Below are positions 34,418 through 44,507 of a DNA stretch of 64,000 bases, one piece after another. This DNA comes from Aquirufa beregesia (GTDB taxonomy: Bacteria > Bacteroidota > Bacteroidia > Cytophagales > Spirosomataceae). The first letter of the stretch is position 1. Each line of letters begins with the position of its first letter. The stretch lies in the NCBI RefSeq assembly GCF_011090385.1, contig NZ_SEWW01000010.1, positions 48,501 to 112,500 on the forward strand. The letters are read 5' to 3'. The translations under genes were made by a program, and so were the position numbers. The notes below the pieces were generated by a model. It saw only the letters and a program-made list of their open reading frames with translations, ran no database searches and was not told where the DNA came from.

Positions 34418-36094
34418 TTAAATCCATTCTATTCGGATAAGTCGAACCGCTATTTCCTGCTGCCTAAAAAAATCATGCCAAAAAAACTGAATGGCAGAAA
34501 GATGATCGTTGGGGGATTTTACCTCGATAAAGGCATATTCCTCCCCTTTTTGGATAAATAAATCAGGAAAACCTTTGGCATGTGTCGCCAAATGTTGCCA
34601 CATAAAGCTCACGACTTCGACTAAAGCAGACTTAGGAATCACTCGCACTAAGCGCTGAATCAGGTCGAAATCCAGATTTTGCCAGTCTACCAAAGGATTC
34701 ATTTTTCCCTGATTTTGTGCTGCATTTTGTTCCAATAAATCCCACCAGCTTTTCTCATCATCGAAGAGTTTCAACAAAGTATGAAACTCCGCTTCTGAAT
34801 CAATGGCAAAATTTTCACGGGCATAATGGCTAGGAGCATATTGGAATGGATGGTGAAATCCTGATCTATTCTGTTGAAATATCAATTCCCAAAACCAAAG
34901 CCCCATTAAATTCTTCCAAACTCGGTTTTCTGTAAAAGCGGCATAATAGCCTTGGTTTCTAAAATAATCGACCACACCTTCCTCTACTTGATCTTTCCAT
35001 TCAATAGAAATAGTCAATTTTTCAGCTTCTTTCAAACTGGCTGTCACTTGTTTAATCTGCTTCTTAGAGGCTTGTTTCAATAAAAAGTCTTCAAAAAAAT
35101 GCCTTTCCTTGGGATTGCTAATCAACTCCAAGCCAGTCCTTGCCCACATCAAAGCCTCATCCAATCGCTTAAGTTTTACTAACAGTCGGACCCGCCTTTC
35201 CAAAGATGCTCCCGCTAAACTTTCTTCATACAGGGATAGCGCCATTTCTAATTCACCTTGGCGTTCTAGCCAGCGAGCCACATGAAACAACGTCCTTTCA
35301 AAACTACCGATGCATAATTCCAATAATTCAGGAATCAATGGCCACATATTCGCTTGCCAACTAGACACCACTTCTTCCACAGCATGGTCCTCTTTCGACT
35401 TCTCAAAAAACCATTCTCGCCAAATACTGATACGCCATTTCTGAATGGCTTCCTCCCGATTGGAAAAATATGGGACTAAATCTGCCTCATTGATGTCGAT
35501 GAATTGTCGATGCCCCAAATCCCGAATTACAAAATCTGTTAAATCATGATTTCGACTTCCAAAAAATAAAAATTGAATGAAATGAAAATACGTGGTCTGC
35601 AAAGGCCTAATTAGGCCAATTTGGAGCTTTTCTAAGCGTAGAAGCAGTTCCTCTTCACGGATGTTTTCAACGATATACTGAAGTAAAATGGGTTTAGAAA
35701 CTGATTTTGCCAAGGGGCTTTTTTGACCAGGAATTTGTAATAAATCGAAACAAATAGCCTTATTCAAATTGTTCAAGCATGCATAGACCGACTGCCCATT
35801 CGTCTGACCTATTCTTTCCAATAGATTCATGTGAAACAACTCCGTTTTAGCCTCTTCTAAGGAATGAATTTCAGGATAATGGAGTAAGTCTTCTTGAAAC
35901 CAAATAGTTCTTCTTGAAGCAAGACGTAGATACAAACACTGGGCGGAAAAGGAGGAGGTTTCAAAATCACGTATAAAAGCCATTTCATTTTTATCCAACA
36001 GCTCAGCATAATGCTTTGTGACATAACGTAATACATATTGGAAATAATCCCAATAATAGGTGGGTGATAAATTAGCAATAGGACTATTATCCAT
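34418..36094 (-). CDS. Bacterial FAN1-like VRR-NUC structure-specific nuclease
   Basis: The 558-residue protein (ATG at 36094; the upstream TTG was rejected) follows bacterial FAN1: N-terminal SAP-like region (YVTKHYAELLDKNEMAFIRDFETSSFSAQCLYLRL), a TPR-like helical middle (EMALSLYEESL...), and a C-terminal VRR-NUC domain with GFPDLF and FIEVKSPNDHLS, where Asp, Glu and Lys form the PD-(D/E)xK catalytic set. FAN1 cleaves branched DNA with 5' flaps and acts in interstrand-crosslink repair in eukaryotes. Monocistronic here. Confidence 0.88.
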   Translation of the reverse strand: MDNSPIANLSPTYYWDYFQYVLRYVTKHYAELLDKNEMAFIRDFETSSFSAQCLYLRLASRRTIWFQEDLLHYPEIHSLEEAKTELFHMNLLERIGQTNGQSVYACLNNLNKAICFDLLQIPGQKSPLAKSVSKPILLQYIVENIREEELLLRLEKLQIGLIRPLQTTYFHFIQFLFFGSRNHDLTDFVIRDLGHRQFIDINEADLVPYFSNREEAIQKWRISIWREWFFEKSKEDHAVEEVVSSWQANMWPLIPELLELCIGSFERTLFHVARWLERQGELEMALSLYEESLAGASLERRVRLLVKLKRLDEALMWARTGLELISNPKERHFFEDFLLKQASKKQIKQVTASLKEAEKLTISIEWKDQVEEGVVDYFRNQGYYAAFTENRVWKNLMGLWFWELIFQQNRSGFHHPFQYAPSHYARENFAIDSEAEFHTLLKLFDDEKSWWDLLEQNAAQNQGKMNPLVDWQNLDFDLIQRLVRVIPKSALVEVVSFMWQHLATHAKGFPDLFIQKGEEYAFIEVKSPNDHLSAIQFFWHDFFRQQEIAVRLIRIEWI

Positions 36095-36196
36095 ATATGG
36101 AGGAACGTTCAAAGAGTAAAAATTGTACTATTCGACTAATAATTTCGAGATTTTCAACAGAAAATTAGATTTTTTCAACAATTAGCAAAACTTGGG

Positions 36197-36204
36197 TATA
36201 TTTG
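36197..36204 (+). promoter_or_regulatory. pgk promoter -7 box TATATTTG
   Basis: Exact TAnnTTTG match 53 bases before the pgk ATG. The expected TTG 20 bases upstream is degenerate (TTC). Confidence 0.5.
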
Positions 36205-36256
36205 CCTGCCTTATCTGAGGCACACGTATCCACTTACAATTTGAAACAAAAATAGT

Positions 36257-37447
36257 ATGCAAACAGTCGCCAATTTCAATTTTGCTGGTAAAAAAGCCTT
36301 AGTTCGTGTTGATTTTAATGTGCCTTTAAACGAAAGGTACGAAATCACCGACGATACACGTATAAAAGCCACGATCCCTACTATTCAGAAAATTCTGAAA
36401 GATGGTGGTTCGGTTATTCTGATGTCACACTTAGGCAGACCAAAAGATGGTCCAACAGAAAAGTATTCATTGAAACACCTAGTGACTCCCCTTTCCATCG
36501 TTTTTGGCATCAAAGTAAAATTTGCCCCAGATTGCATTGGTGAGGAGGCTGCTCAACTAGCTAGTGAATTACAAGCAGGTGAAATTCTTTTATTAGAAAA
36601 TCTTCGTTTTTATAAAGAGGAAGAAAAAGGTGATGAGGAATTTGCGAAAAAATTAGCCAGTTTGGGTAATGTATGGGTGAATGATGCTTTTGGTACGGCT
36701 CACCGAGCACACGCCTCAACAGCCGTAATGGGTAAGTTTTTACCGGATCGTGTCAGTGGATATGTCATGCAAGCAGAAATTGATAATGCGAAAAAAATCT
36801 TAGAATTTGCTGATAGACCATTTACGGCCATCATGGGTGGTTCTAAAATATCCGATAAAATCTTAATTATTGAGCAACTATTAGATAAAGTAGATAATTT
36901 GATCATTGGTGGTGGTATGACCTATACTTTTTCCTTGGCAGAGGGAGGAAAAATTGGAAAATCTATTTCTGAGCCTGATAAAGTAGATTTAGCTAAAAGT
37001 CTATTGGAAAAAGCAAAGGCCAAAGGTGTTAATATTTACATGCCATTGGACAATGTGGTGGCAGATGATTTTAGTAACTCAGCCAATAGACAAATTGTCG
37101 ATAAAGGCGAAATTCCAGATGGTTGGGAAGGTTTAGACATTGGTCCAAAGACCATTGAACTATTCCAAAAAGTCGTTTCTGAATCAAAAACCATCCTTTG
37201 GAATGGACCTATGGGTGTATTTGAATTTCCTAATTTTGCTAAAGGTACCAATGCCATTGCTGATGCTGTAGTTAAAGCGACAGAAGAAAACGGAGCCTTT
37301 TCATTAATTGGTGGAGGTGATTCAGCTTCAGCCATTAACAATGCAGGTTATGGCGACCGCGTAAGTTATGTATCTACCGGTGGTGGAGCTCTATTAGAAT
37401 ACATGGAAGGTAAGGTCTTACCAGGCGTAGCAGCATTAGAAGCATAA
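36257..37447 (+). CDS. pgk: Phosphoglycerate kinase
   Basis: Glycolytic/gluconeogenic enzyme, 396 residues. [58 protein letters not shown] and the ATP loop [15 protein letters not shown] are all present. Core gene with its own promoter and terminator. Confidence 0.98.
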   Translation: MQTVANFNFAGKKALVRVDFNVPLNERYEITDDTRIKATIPTIQKILKDGGSVILMSHLGRPKDGPTEKYSLKHLVTPLSIVFGIKVKFAPDCIGEEAAQLASELQAGEILLLENLRFYKEEEKGDEEFAKKLASLGNVWVNDAFGTAHRAHASTAVMGKFLPDRVSGYVMQAEIDNAKKILEFADRPFTAIMGGSKISDKILIIEQLLDKVDNLIIGGGMTYTFSLAEGGKIGKSISEPDKVDLAKSLLEKAKAKGVNIYMPLDNVVADDFSNSANRQIVDKGEIPDGWEGLDIGPKTIELFQKVVSESKTILWNGPMGVFEFPNFAKGTNAIADAVVKATEENGAFSLIGGGDSASAINNAGYGDRVSYVSTGGGALLEYMEGKVLPGVAALEA

Positions 37448-37480
37448 TACCAATCAATATAAATATTGAAAATAGCGTGA

Positions 37481-37509
37481 AAGGCGAGGGAACTATTCCT
37501 CGCCTTTTT
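37481..37509 (+). terminator. pgk terminator
   Basis: AAGGCGAGG-GAACTATT-CCTCGCCTT followed by TTTG directly downstream of pgk. Confidence 0.9.
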
Positions 37510-37543
37510 GTATTTTAGCTTATTGCCAATCTGATCTGCATAC

Positions 37544-40000
37544 ATGATTCATTTTTCATCGCCAACACAAGTAAAATCAAGCATACTTAGTCTTGATAGT
37601 CGTCAAATCTATTTACCCCAACAAACGGCCTTTTTTGCGGTCAGAGGGGTACATCATGATGGCCATCAATACATTGAACCTTTGTATCATCTTGGTATCC
37701 GAGAATTCATTGTAGAAAGTGCCGCCTGGTCTGGTATATTAGCCGAAAAAGCTAAAAAATGGACGCAGGCAGATTTCTGGGTAGTTGATAGTAGTATCCA
37801 TTGTCTGCAAGAAATAGCTAGTATTCATCGTAAAGGCTTTTCGATTCCAGTCATTGGAATTACAGGATCCAATGGAAAAACCACCTGCAAAGAATGGTTG
37901 GCTACCTTATTACAAAGTAAATTTTCCATAGTCAAAAGCCCAAAAAGTTTCAATTCGCAAATTGGTGTTCCTTTATCTGTTTGGGGTTTAAAAGCCCAAC
38001 ACCAGATTGCCATTTTTGAAGCAGGTATATCACGTGTAGGGGAAATGCAGCGAATAGAAAAAATCATCCAACCTACTTGGGGAATATTCACTCATTTTGG
38101 CGAAGCGCATGGACAAAATTTTGAATCAGATCAACAAAAACTACAGGAAAAACTACAGCTTTTTTCTCATGTGGAAAAATTGGTATACCGCCGAAAAAAC
38201 TCCGAGCAGGATTCCATCAAAGTGGAAATGCAATCCATCAATCCACAAGTAGAACTCATAGCCTGGAGTACGGAGGACATGGCCAACTGCCTCTATGTCT
38301 ATTGGAAAATAGGGCCAAAAGAAACCCATATACGGATTAAAAAACCAGCTCAAAGCGAAGCGTTTCTAGATGTCAAAACCGAACTAACGGATGAAGCCTA
38401 TTTGGAAAATCTGTGCCATTGCCTCATTATGGCGCATGTGGCAGGTTTAAGTGTAGAAGAAATACAGGCCAGAACCAAATGGATACGTCCAATTTCCATG
38501 CGCCTTGAGATTAAAGAAGGACTTAGAAATAATCAGATCATAGACGATTCCTATAATAATGATTTAGATGGATTGCAATTAGCTTTACCTCTGCTCAAAA
38601 AATACGAACATAAAAAGCGCGTATTAATCATCAGTGATTTCATTGAAGCAGGCATAGTGGCAGCTGAGCTATATCCTAAAATCGCCACCTTGCTTCAATC
38701 CCAAAAAATTGATCAACTCATTGGTGTGGGAGATCAGCTAATTAAATATCAAGATTCATTCAAAGAAATAGATGTATTTTATAATACCGAAGACCTCATT
38801 ACAAGTGGAATATTAAATCAAATCAGCGATGCTGTGGTACTCTTAAAAGGTGCCCGAAAGTTCAATTTTGAACAAATAACCCAACTGCTCGAGACAAAAA
38901 CACATTGTACCAAATTAGAGGTCAATTTAGATGCGCTACAGAACAATCTAACGTATTTCAAGGAAACCATTGGACCTGATACCAAACTCATGGTCATGGT
39001 CAAAGCTTTCGCCTATGGAGCAGGTGCCGTGGAAATTGCCCAGGTATTACAACAACAAGGGATTGATTACCTTACAGTAGCCTACACCGATGAAGGCGTA
39101 CAATTGCGTAAAAATGGCATTTATTGCCCCATCATGGTCATGAATCCGCAAATTGGAGAATTGGATACCTTAAGCAATTTTGCTTTAGAACCCGAAGTCT
39201 ATTCCATGTCCATGCTAGAAGCTATTGATGAATATAGCCATGCCCATAATAAAAGCATCAAAATTCATATAAAGCTAGACACAGGGATGAAACGCTTAGG
39301 CTTTAGTCCAGATCAATGTAAAGAATTAACCCAAAAAATAGCCAGCATGCCACAGGTATGGGTTGCCAGTATACTGAGTCATTTAGTCGCCTCTGAATCG
39401 CTGAAACATCAAAAATTCACTGAAAAACAAGTGGAATTATTTGAAAAAATGACGCAAAAAATCATCCGAACATTAGGTTATACTCCTTTACGACATATTG
39501 CCAATTCAGCAGCCATTAAAAATTACCCTTCAGCACGCTATGAAATGGTCCGCTTAGGCATCAGTTTGTATGGAATTTCAGAAAATAAAGAAGAAAAGAA
39601 ATCACTAGAAAATGTACTTACCTTAAAAACCTATATATCTCAAATCAAAGACATCAAGAAAAACGAAACCATTGGCTATGGTAGAAAGGGGAAATTAAAG
39701 TCAAATGGTCGCATCGCAACCCTCGCCTTAGGCTATGCTGATGGTTATTCTCGAAGCCTTGGAATGGGTAAAGGAATGTTCGAAATCAATGGCCATTTAT
39801 GCCCTACGGTAGGTTCCATTTGTATGGATATGTGCATGGTAGATATTAGTCATTTACCACTGGTTAAAGAAGGAGATGAGGCCATTGCCTTTGGAGGAAA
39901 AATACAATTAACTGATTTGGCACATCAAGCTAAAACCATCCCGTATGAACTCATGACCAACATCAGCGAACGCGTGAAAAGGGTCTATGTGAAAAACTAA
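37544..40000 (+). CDS. murF-alr: Bifunctional MurF ligase / alanine racemase
   Basis: One 818-residue polypeptide. The first ~445 residues are MurF (UDP-MurNAc-tripeptide:D-Ala-D-Ala ligase), with the ATP loop GITGSNGKTTCKEW (105-118) and IIDDSYNNDLDGLQLAL. The rest is a PLP-dependent alanine racemase, with KLMVMVKAFAYGAG (Schiff-base Lys), GMKRLGF, RLGISLYG and TVGSICMDMCMVDIS. Alr supplies D-Ala, consumed through Ddl before MurF acts. The fusion is known across Bacteroidota, so it is a lineage marker rather than a novelty. Confidence 0.95.
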   Translation: MIHFSSPTQVKSSILSLDSRQIYLPQQTAFFAVRGVHHDGHQYIEPLYHLGIREFIVESAAWSGILAEKAKKWTQADFWVVDSSIHCLQEIASIHRKGFSIPVIGITGSNGKTTCKEWLATLLQSKFSIVKSPKSFNSQIGVPLSVWGLKAQHQIAIFEAGISRVGEMQRIEKIIQPTWGIFTHFGEAHGQNFESDQQKLQEKLQLFSHVEKLVYRRKNSEQDSIKVEMQSINPQVELIAWSTEDMANCLYVYWKIGPKETHIRIKKPAQSEAFLDVKTELTDEAYLENLCHCLIMAHVAGLSVEEIQARTKWIRPISMRLEIKEGLRNNQIIDDSYNNDLDGLQLALPLLKKYEHKKRVLIISDFIEAGIVAAELYPKIATLLQSQKIDQLIGVGDQLIKYQDSFKEIDVFYNTEDLITSGILNQISDAVVLLKGARKFNFEQITQLLETKTHCTKLEVNLDALQNNLTYFKETIGPDTKLMVMVKAFAYGAGAVEIAQVLQQQGIDYLTVAYTDEGVQLRKNGIYCPIMVMNPQIGELDTLSNFALEPEVYSMSMLEAIDEYSHAHNKSIKIHIKLDTGMKRLGFSPDQCKELTQKIASMPQVWVASILSHLVASESLKHQKFTEKQVELFEKMTQKIIRTLGYTPLRHIANSAAIKNYPSARYEMVRLGISLYGISENKEEKKSLENVLTLKTYISQIKDIKKNETIGYGRKGKLKSNGRIATLALGYADGYSRSLGMGKGMFEINGHLCPTVGSICMDMCMVDISHLPLVKEGDEAIAFGGKIQLTDLAHQAKTIPYELMTNISERVKRVYVKN

Positions 40001-40386
40001 ATTGTCATAATTATAAGCAAATTTGGAGCCGCCAGAATTCTTGCAAATCCCATACCTCAGATGAAATTCTGGGGTATTTTTTTGTGTAAAATCTGCTAGA
40101 TTTTGGAGTTAATCCAGAACTCATGAAATTCACATTCATTCAATAATCTTAATATCATTTGAAATAGTTGAACAATTGGGTCTTAAACCTAAATAAACAT
40201 TAATTAGTCATAATACTAAATATAATTATCAACATAACTAATTATTTAGCTATTAGGCAAATTATAATTAGCTATATTGACAAATAATTAATTGTTCGAC
40301 TAAATAAGCTTTCCGTACTCATCCCCTTGACTATTTTTGGATAATACATTGAATTGTACTAAATTAGCTAAATAGATAATTTTAAT
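40001..40386 (+). promoter_or_regulatory. Regulatory region ahead of the ArsR gene, with three TTAGCTA copies
   Basis: The 386-base gap starts with a murF-alr terminator (40052-40084), then is AT-rich. TTAGCTA occurs three times (40246-40252, 40268-40274, 40364-40370), the last just before the ArsR ATG. These are candidate operator half-sites for that regulator. No gene or structured RNA was recognised. Confidence 0.4.
40052..40084 (+). terminator. murF-alr terminator
   Basis: ATACCTCAGA-TGAAAT-TCTGGGGTAT pairs with one G-T wobble and is followed by a run of T. Confidence 0.8.
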
Positions 40387-40746
40387 ATGCAAGTAGAGTC
40401 TATAGCCAAAGCATTAGGTGATGAATCGAGGCGAAAGATTGTGGAGCTTTTGAAGGATGGTGAGCTGCCTGCCAGTACCATTTTTGAACAATTTGACTAT
40501 GCTGCACCTACTATATCTAGACACCTATCCGTACTTAAAGAAGCTGGCTTAGTGAGTACCCGTAGGAATGGAGTATTCATCTATTATTCCTTAGAAAAGG
40601 AAGCCTTACAAGTGATACAAAACTGGTTAGCTCCTCTCCTAGGCACGGCGCCTGAAAAGCCAAAATCTGCTCCAAGAGAGCGAAGCCAAAAACCAAAAAT
40701 CAAAACGGAGTCGAATCCCTTTGAGAAATTTCAAAGCGAATTTTAA
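40387..40746 (+). CDS. ArsR-family winged-helix transcriptional regulator
   Basis: 119 residues. ALGDESRRKIVELLKDGELPASTIFEQFDYAAPTISRHLSVLKEAGLVSTRRNGVFIYYSL is a complete ArsR helix-turn-helix and wing. No cysteine is present in the protein, so it lacks the usual metal-sensing thiols and belongs to the non-metal (SdpR-like) subgroup. A basic Lys/Pro/Arg tail follows. The next gene, 21 bases on, is YCII-like; the two are probably cotranscribed and perhaps autoregulated. Confidence 0.87.
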   Translation: MQVESIAKALGDESRRKIVELLKDGELPASTIFEQFDYAAPTISRHLSVLKEAGLVSTRRNGVFIYYSLEKEALQVIQNWLAPLLGTAPEKPKSAPRERSQKPKIKTESNPFEKFQSEF

Positions 40747-40767
40747 TCTTAGAATAATACTAATTTA

Positions 40768-41103
40768 ATGAAACGATTTGTCATCATCATTCGGGGACCA
40801 GTAGCGGGAATTTCAGGTGAAAATTCAATGGCCACAGAAGAAGAATTAGAGCAAATTAGAACCTGGCTAAAGGGTTTAAAATCCAGCTATGAAGACATGT
40901 TGTATCAGAAATTTTCAGGTCATCAAATGCACTTGACTGCAACGGGAAATTTGGATTCCAAATTAATCAATCAAATTGACGGAGGTGAAATTTCTCAAAT
41001 TGTTACTTTAATTTTACCCGACTGGGAAGAAGCCCAGAGAATTGCCACTACTTTTCCCTTTGTTAGTTCATTTTACAGTATTGAACTCCGCGAAATGGCC
41101 TAA
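40768..41103 (+). CDS. YCII-like small protein
   Basis: 111 residues with a ferredoxin-like strand-helix pattern: MKRFVIIIRGP, EEELEQIRTWLKGL, ISQIVTLILPDWEEAQRIATTFPFV, YSIELREM. The order resembles YCII/DGPF-type proteins, dimeric alpha-beta barrels often paired with regulators or sigma factors. The catalytic His-Asp pair of YciI is not obvious. Cotranscribed with ArsR. Confidence 0.55.
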   Translation: MKRFVIIIRGPVAGISGENSMATEEELEQIRTWLKGLKSSYEDMLYQKFSGHQMHLTATGNLDSKLINQIDGGEISQIVTLILPDWEEAQRIATTFPFVSSFYSIELREMA

Positions 41104-41109
41104 TATCAT

Positions 41110-41146
41110 AAAAAAAGCCCCATACATCACGTATAGGGCTTTTTTT
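41110..41146. terminator. Bidirectional terminator between the YCII-like gene and fumC
   Basis: AAAAAGCCCCATAC-ATCAC-GTATAGGGCTTTTT forms a stem with A and T runs on both sides between convergent genes. Confidence 0.88.
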
Positions 41147-41182
41147 ATATAAATCGCTGAGAATCGTGTATATAGGAGCTCT

Positions 41183-42586
41183 TTACAGATTGATTTCTCC
41201 TACCATATTCTCAGGGCGAACCCATTCATCAAACTCTTCTGCGCTTACATACCCCAAGGAAATCGCTGTTTCCTTCAAAGTAGAGCCATTTTTATGAGCC
41301 GTTTGAGCAATTTCAGCTGATTTGTAATACCCAATCTTGGTATTCAAGGCGGTAACGAGCATCAAGGAATTATTTACGTGCTTTTGAATATTTTCTTTCA
41401 ATGGTTCAATCCCCACAGCACATTTATCATTGAATGCCGTACAAACATCTCCGATCAAACGAGCTGAATGCAAGAAATTATAAATCATCACCGGCTTAAA
41501 TACGTTCAGCTCAAAATGCCCCGAAGCTCCGCCAATGTTGATGGCAACATCATTCCCCAATACTTGGGCAGCCACCATGGTCATGGCTTCACATTGGGTA
41601 GGATTTACTTTACCTGGCATGATGGATGAGCCTGGCTCATTATCTGGAATATAAATTTCTCCAATTCCTGAACGAGGACCTGAAGATAACATACGTACAT
41701 CATTTCCAATCTTCATTAAACTCACGGCAACTGTTTTTAAAGCTCCGTGTGCTTCTACTATAGCATCATGTGCCGCCAAGGCTTCAAACTTGTTTTCGGC
41801 AGTTCTAAATGGCAATCCTGTCAGCGTAGCGATATGTTCCGCTACATTCTCAGAATAGCCTGCGGGCGTGTTGATACCAGTACCTACCGCTGTTCCACCT
41901 AAAGCCAATTCGCTCAAGTGATCTAAAGTATTATTGATGGCTTTTAAACCATGATTCAATTGAGATACATAACCAGAAAATTCTTGTCCCAAGGTCAATG
42001 GAGTAGCATCCATGAAGTGAGTACGACCAATCTTCACGACATCCTTAAATGCCTTCGCCTTAGCAGCTAAGGTATCACGTAATTTAGTAATTCCTGGAAT
42101 AGTCGTTTCCATCAAAATTTGATAGGCCGCTATGTGCATAGCCGTTGGGAAGGTATCATTAGAAGACTGTGATTTATTCACATCATCGTTTGGATGAACT
42201 ACTTTCTTTTCATCCATCAAATTTCCACCTTGTAAAACATGTGCACGGTAGGCTATCACCTCATTGCAATTCATATTAGATTGCGTACCTGAACCTGTTT
42301 GCCAAACTACCAATGGGAATTGATCTGCCCATTGACCAGCTAAAATTTCATCACATACTTGTGCAATGAGCTCTTTTTTAGATTCATCCAATACTCCCGC
42401 TTCAAAATTCGTGATAGCAGCAGCTTTTTTCAAGAATGCAAATGCCCGAATAATCTCTTTAGGCATTTTATTGATGTCTTGCGCAATGGGAAAATTCTCA
42501 ATGGAACGTTGGGTTTGTGCACCCCAATACACGTGTGCAGGCACTTTCACCTGACCCATCGTATCTTTTTCTATTCTATACTCCAT
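41183..42586 (-). CDS. fumC: Fumarate hydratase, class II
   Basis: Citric-acid-cycle interconversion of fumarate and malate. From the ATG at 42586 (467 residues) the protein begins [28 protein letters not shown] and has [32 protein letters not shown] and the superfamily signature [17 protein letters not shown] longer reading to 42640 adds a hydrophobic non-homologous stretch and is rejected. Confidence 0.97.
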   Translation of the reverse strand: MEYRIEKDTMGQVKVPAHVYWGAQTQRSIENFPIAQDINKMPKEIIRAFAFLKKAAAITNFEAGVLDESKKELIAQVCDEILAGQWADQFPLVVWQTGSGTQSNMNCNEVIAYRAHVLQGGNLMDEKKVVHPNDDVNKSQSSNDTFPTAMHIAAYQILMETTIPGITKLRDTLAAKAKAFKDVVKIGRTHFMDATPLTLGQEFSGYVSQLNHGLKAINNTLDHLSELALGGTAVGTGINTPAGYSENVAEHIATLTGLPFRTAENKFEALAAHDAIVEAHGALKTVAVSLMKIGNDVRMLSSGPRSGIGEIYIPDNEPGSSIMPGKVNPTQCEAMTMVAAQVLGNDVAINIGGASGHFELNVFKPVMIYNFLHSARLIGDVCTAFNDKCAVGIEPLKENIQKHVNNSLMLVTALNTKIGYYKSAEIAQTAHKNGSTLKETAISLGYVSAEEFDEWVRPENMVGEINL

Positions 42587-42675
42587 AAGGTAGCTTTGTG
42601 TTAAATTTGTAAGGAAAAAACAAAAATACCACCAAAACAAACAAGTCGCACACCTTTTTAAAATAAATAGCCAAC

Positions 42676-43026
42676 ATGATTATCATTTACGGAATACCTG
42701 CCTGCAATACCATGAAAAAAGCCTTTGAATATTTGAAAAATCAAGGGCTAACGTATGAATTTCATGATTATAAAAAGAAAGGAATTAGTCCTGAAACCTT
42801 GAGCATATTTTTGGAAAAATTGGGACCAGCAAGCGTATTAAACAAAAATGGCAGTACGTATAAACAATTGGAGGATGCCACTAAAAATAACTTAGAAAAT
42901 CCAGATGCCCTTTTTGAATTTCTAAGTCAAAAAACCTCTGCCATTAAACGACCTATATTGGTGGATGGAGAGAAAATAATCGCCGGTTTTGATGAGGCTA
43001 AATTAGCCGCTTGGTTAAAGTCATAA
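42676..43026 (+). CDS. Spx/ArsC-family reductase-like protein (YffB type)
   Basis: 116-residue thioredoxin-fold protein. [15 protein letters not shown] carries one cysteine (Cys9) without the second Cys of Spx's CxxC, and [16 protein letters not shown] is the family's conserved cis-Pro strand. The form matches YffB-like ArsC relatives, some of which act on glutathione-type thiols. Function unproven. Confidence 0.82.
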   Translation: MIIIYGIPACNTMKKAFEYLKNQGLTYEFHDYKKKGISPETLSIFLEKLGPASVLNKNGSTYKQLEDATKNNLENPDALFEFLSQKTSAIKRPILVDGEKIIAGFDEAKLAAWLKS

Positions 43027-43065
43027 GTCAAGCCTTCATCTGGGAAATTGCCTTAAAGATGCTGT

Positions 43066-43695
43066 CTAATTCTCCGACTTGGGTGGTATAGCATTCAAGA
43101 CAGGTAAATGAAGATGAAAACGAAAAGCCAAAATCCTAACAGATATAACCACCGAAGCGGCAATTAGCTCCGTCCAGGTAGTGGACAATTGCCCATATTG
43201 GCAAGCGAAATAAACCAAACCTCCAGCGACGCAGGCTAGAGCATAGATATCTTTTCTCAATAAAAGGGGTACTTCATTCAACAAAACATCTCTTAGCAAG
43301 CCTCCTACCGAACCGGTAATGGTCCCCATGACGATACACACCCAAAAGGGCAATTGGGCATCCATGGATTTACTAATTCCTACGATGGTCACTAAACCCA
43401 AGCCAATGGCATCAAATAAAAACAACATATTCCACCATTTGACAAGGCGCTCTTTCAACAAAAGCATGGCAATTAAAGCAATTCCTGTAGTTAGAAAATA
43501 GCGCCCATCCAGCATCCAAAAAGGTCGGATGCCCAACAATAAATCACGAACTGTCCCCCCTCCTATAGCAGTAACGAGTCCAATGATATAAGCCCCAAAC
43601 CAATCAATTTGTTTCCCTGAAGCCAAGCGAATACCACTGACTGCAAAGGCAAAGGTGCCAATGAAATCAATCAGGATGGTGAAATAATTTTCCAA
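43066..43695 (-). CDS. TRIC-type cation channel family protein (UPF0126/YicG)
   Basis: A 209-residue inner-membrane protein with about seven helices in two repeats, each with the glycine motif: FAFAVSGIRLASGKQIDWFGAYIIGLVTAIGGGTVRDLLLG and IVMGTITGSVGGLLRDVLLNEVPLLL. Prokaryotic TRIC homologues form trimeric K+ channels. The start appears to be TTG at 43695, since no upstream ATG is in frame before a stop. Confidence 0.88.
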   Translation of the reverse strand: MENYFTILIDFIGTFAFAVSGIRLASGKQIDWFGAYIIGLVTAIGGGTVRDLLLGIRPFWMLDGRYFLTTGIALIAMLLLKERLVKWWNMLFLFDAIGLGLVTIVGISKSMDAQLPFWVCIVMGTITGSVGGLLRDVLLNEVPLLLRKDIYALACVAGGLVYFACQYGQLSTTWTELIAASVVISVRILAFRFHLHLPVLNAIPPKSEN

Positions 43696-43774
43696 GGAAT
43701 TACATTAATTGATGAGCTAAAGAAGGCTCAAATTACGCAGGAATCACGTAAAATAATTACACATAAACATATAA

Positions 43775-43813
43775 ATTCACACCGAGAGCAGAGATTCTGC
43801 TTTCAGTGTGAAT
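43775..43813 (-). terminator. Hairpin downstream of the DUF4242 gene
   Basis: ATTCACAC and GTGTGAAT, with inner AGCAGA/TCTGCT, make an interrupted stem just beyond the stop of the DUF4242 gene; a weak T-rich tail follows on the minus strand. Confidence 0.5.
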
Positions 43814-43832
43814 AAAACAGTTGTTTATTAGC

Positions 43833-44105
43833 TTAATCTGCAGTGGTTGGATCTATGATGGTAAAAACTTCACTGACCAAATTGGCAGGAAAACCTCCTA
43901 GCCGAGCATGCTCCAAAATCATTTCAGGATTGGGTGCTTTATACACACAGTAAATTTTATCATTGGTTACGTAACTCTGGAGCCATTTGATTTCTGGTCC
44001 CAAATTATTTAACACACTACACGAAGTTTGGGAAATAGATTTCAATTGATCATTTGACAGATTTCCTGCTCCAGGAATCTCTCTTTCTATTAGGTAAGTT
44101 GCCAT
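43833..44105 (-). CDS. DUF4242-domain protein
   Basis: A 90-residue protein: MATYLIEREIPGAGNLSNDQL at the start and WLQSYVTNDKIYCVYKAPNPEMILEHARLGGFPANLVSEV in the body match DUF4242, a small ferredoxin-like family described as metal (nickel)-binding in some members. His and Glu in LEHARLGGFPA are conserved. Function unknown; stands alone. Confidence 0.8.
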   Translation of the reverse strand: MATYLIEREIPGAGNLSNDQLKSISQTSCSVLNNLGPEIKWLQSYVTNDKIYCVYKAPNPEMILEHARLGGFPANLVSEVFTIIDPTTAD

Positions 44106-44507
44106 GATAAATTAATCTAGAATATGCTGTTGCCTACTCGAAACGGTTTTCGGCGTACCCGATAATTTCTTTATGCCCTGATTCTCATCAGGCCACCTCT
44201 TTTGAAATATCACCGTATCTATCTCAAAAACAAGACATTACGATTAAAAGATAGGGTTCTTTTAGAAAATAAACAAGTGATTAATCGAACCTAAAACCAT
44301 TCTTCTTCAAAATCTATTAAATTAAGCAATAAGGCCAAAATGAAGGCATTACTAGCATACCGTTAAATAAATTTCGCTTTAGCCAAAGCACAAAAAAGAG
44401 CCAAGGAATCCCTAAGCTCTTTTTAACCATTGAGTCAAATGTTTATGTATTCGAATGGAAATAGATTGTTTTTAATTTTATAATTTAAAATTTGTCTAAA
44501 TACCTAA
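44106..44507. other. 402-base gap without a gene
   Basis: Holds a small hairpin CCTGAT-TCTC-ATCAGG (about 44177-44192) and, at 44392-44424, an AAAAAGAGC/GCTCTTTTT stem that probably terminates the ABC permease transcript. No reading frame or RNA gene is supported. Confidence 0.6.
44392..44424 (-). terminator. Probable terminator of the ABC exporter operon
   Basis: AAAAAGAGC and GCTCTTTTT pair around a ~14-base loop; on the minus strand a T run follows. It lies about 85 bases past the permease stop. Confidence 0.65.
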
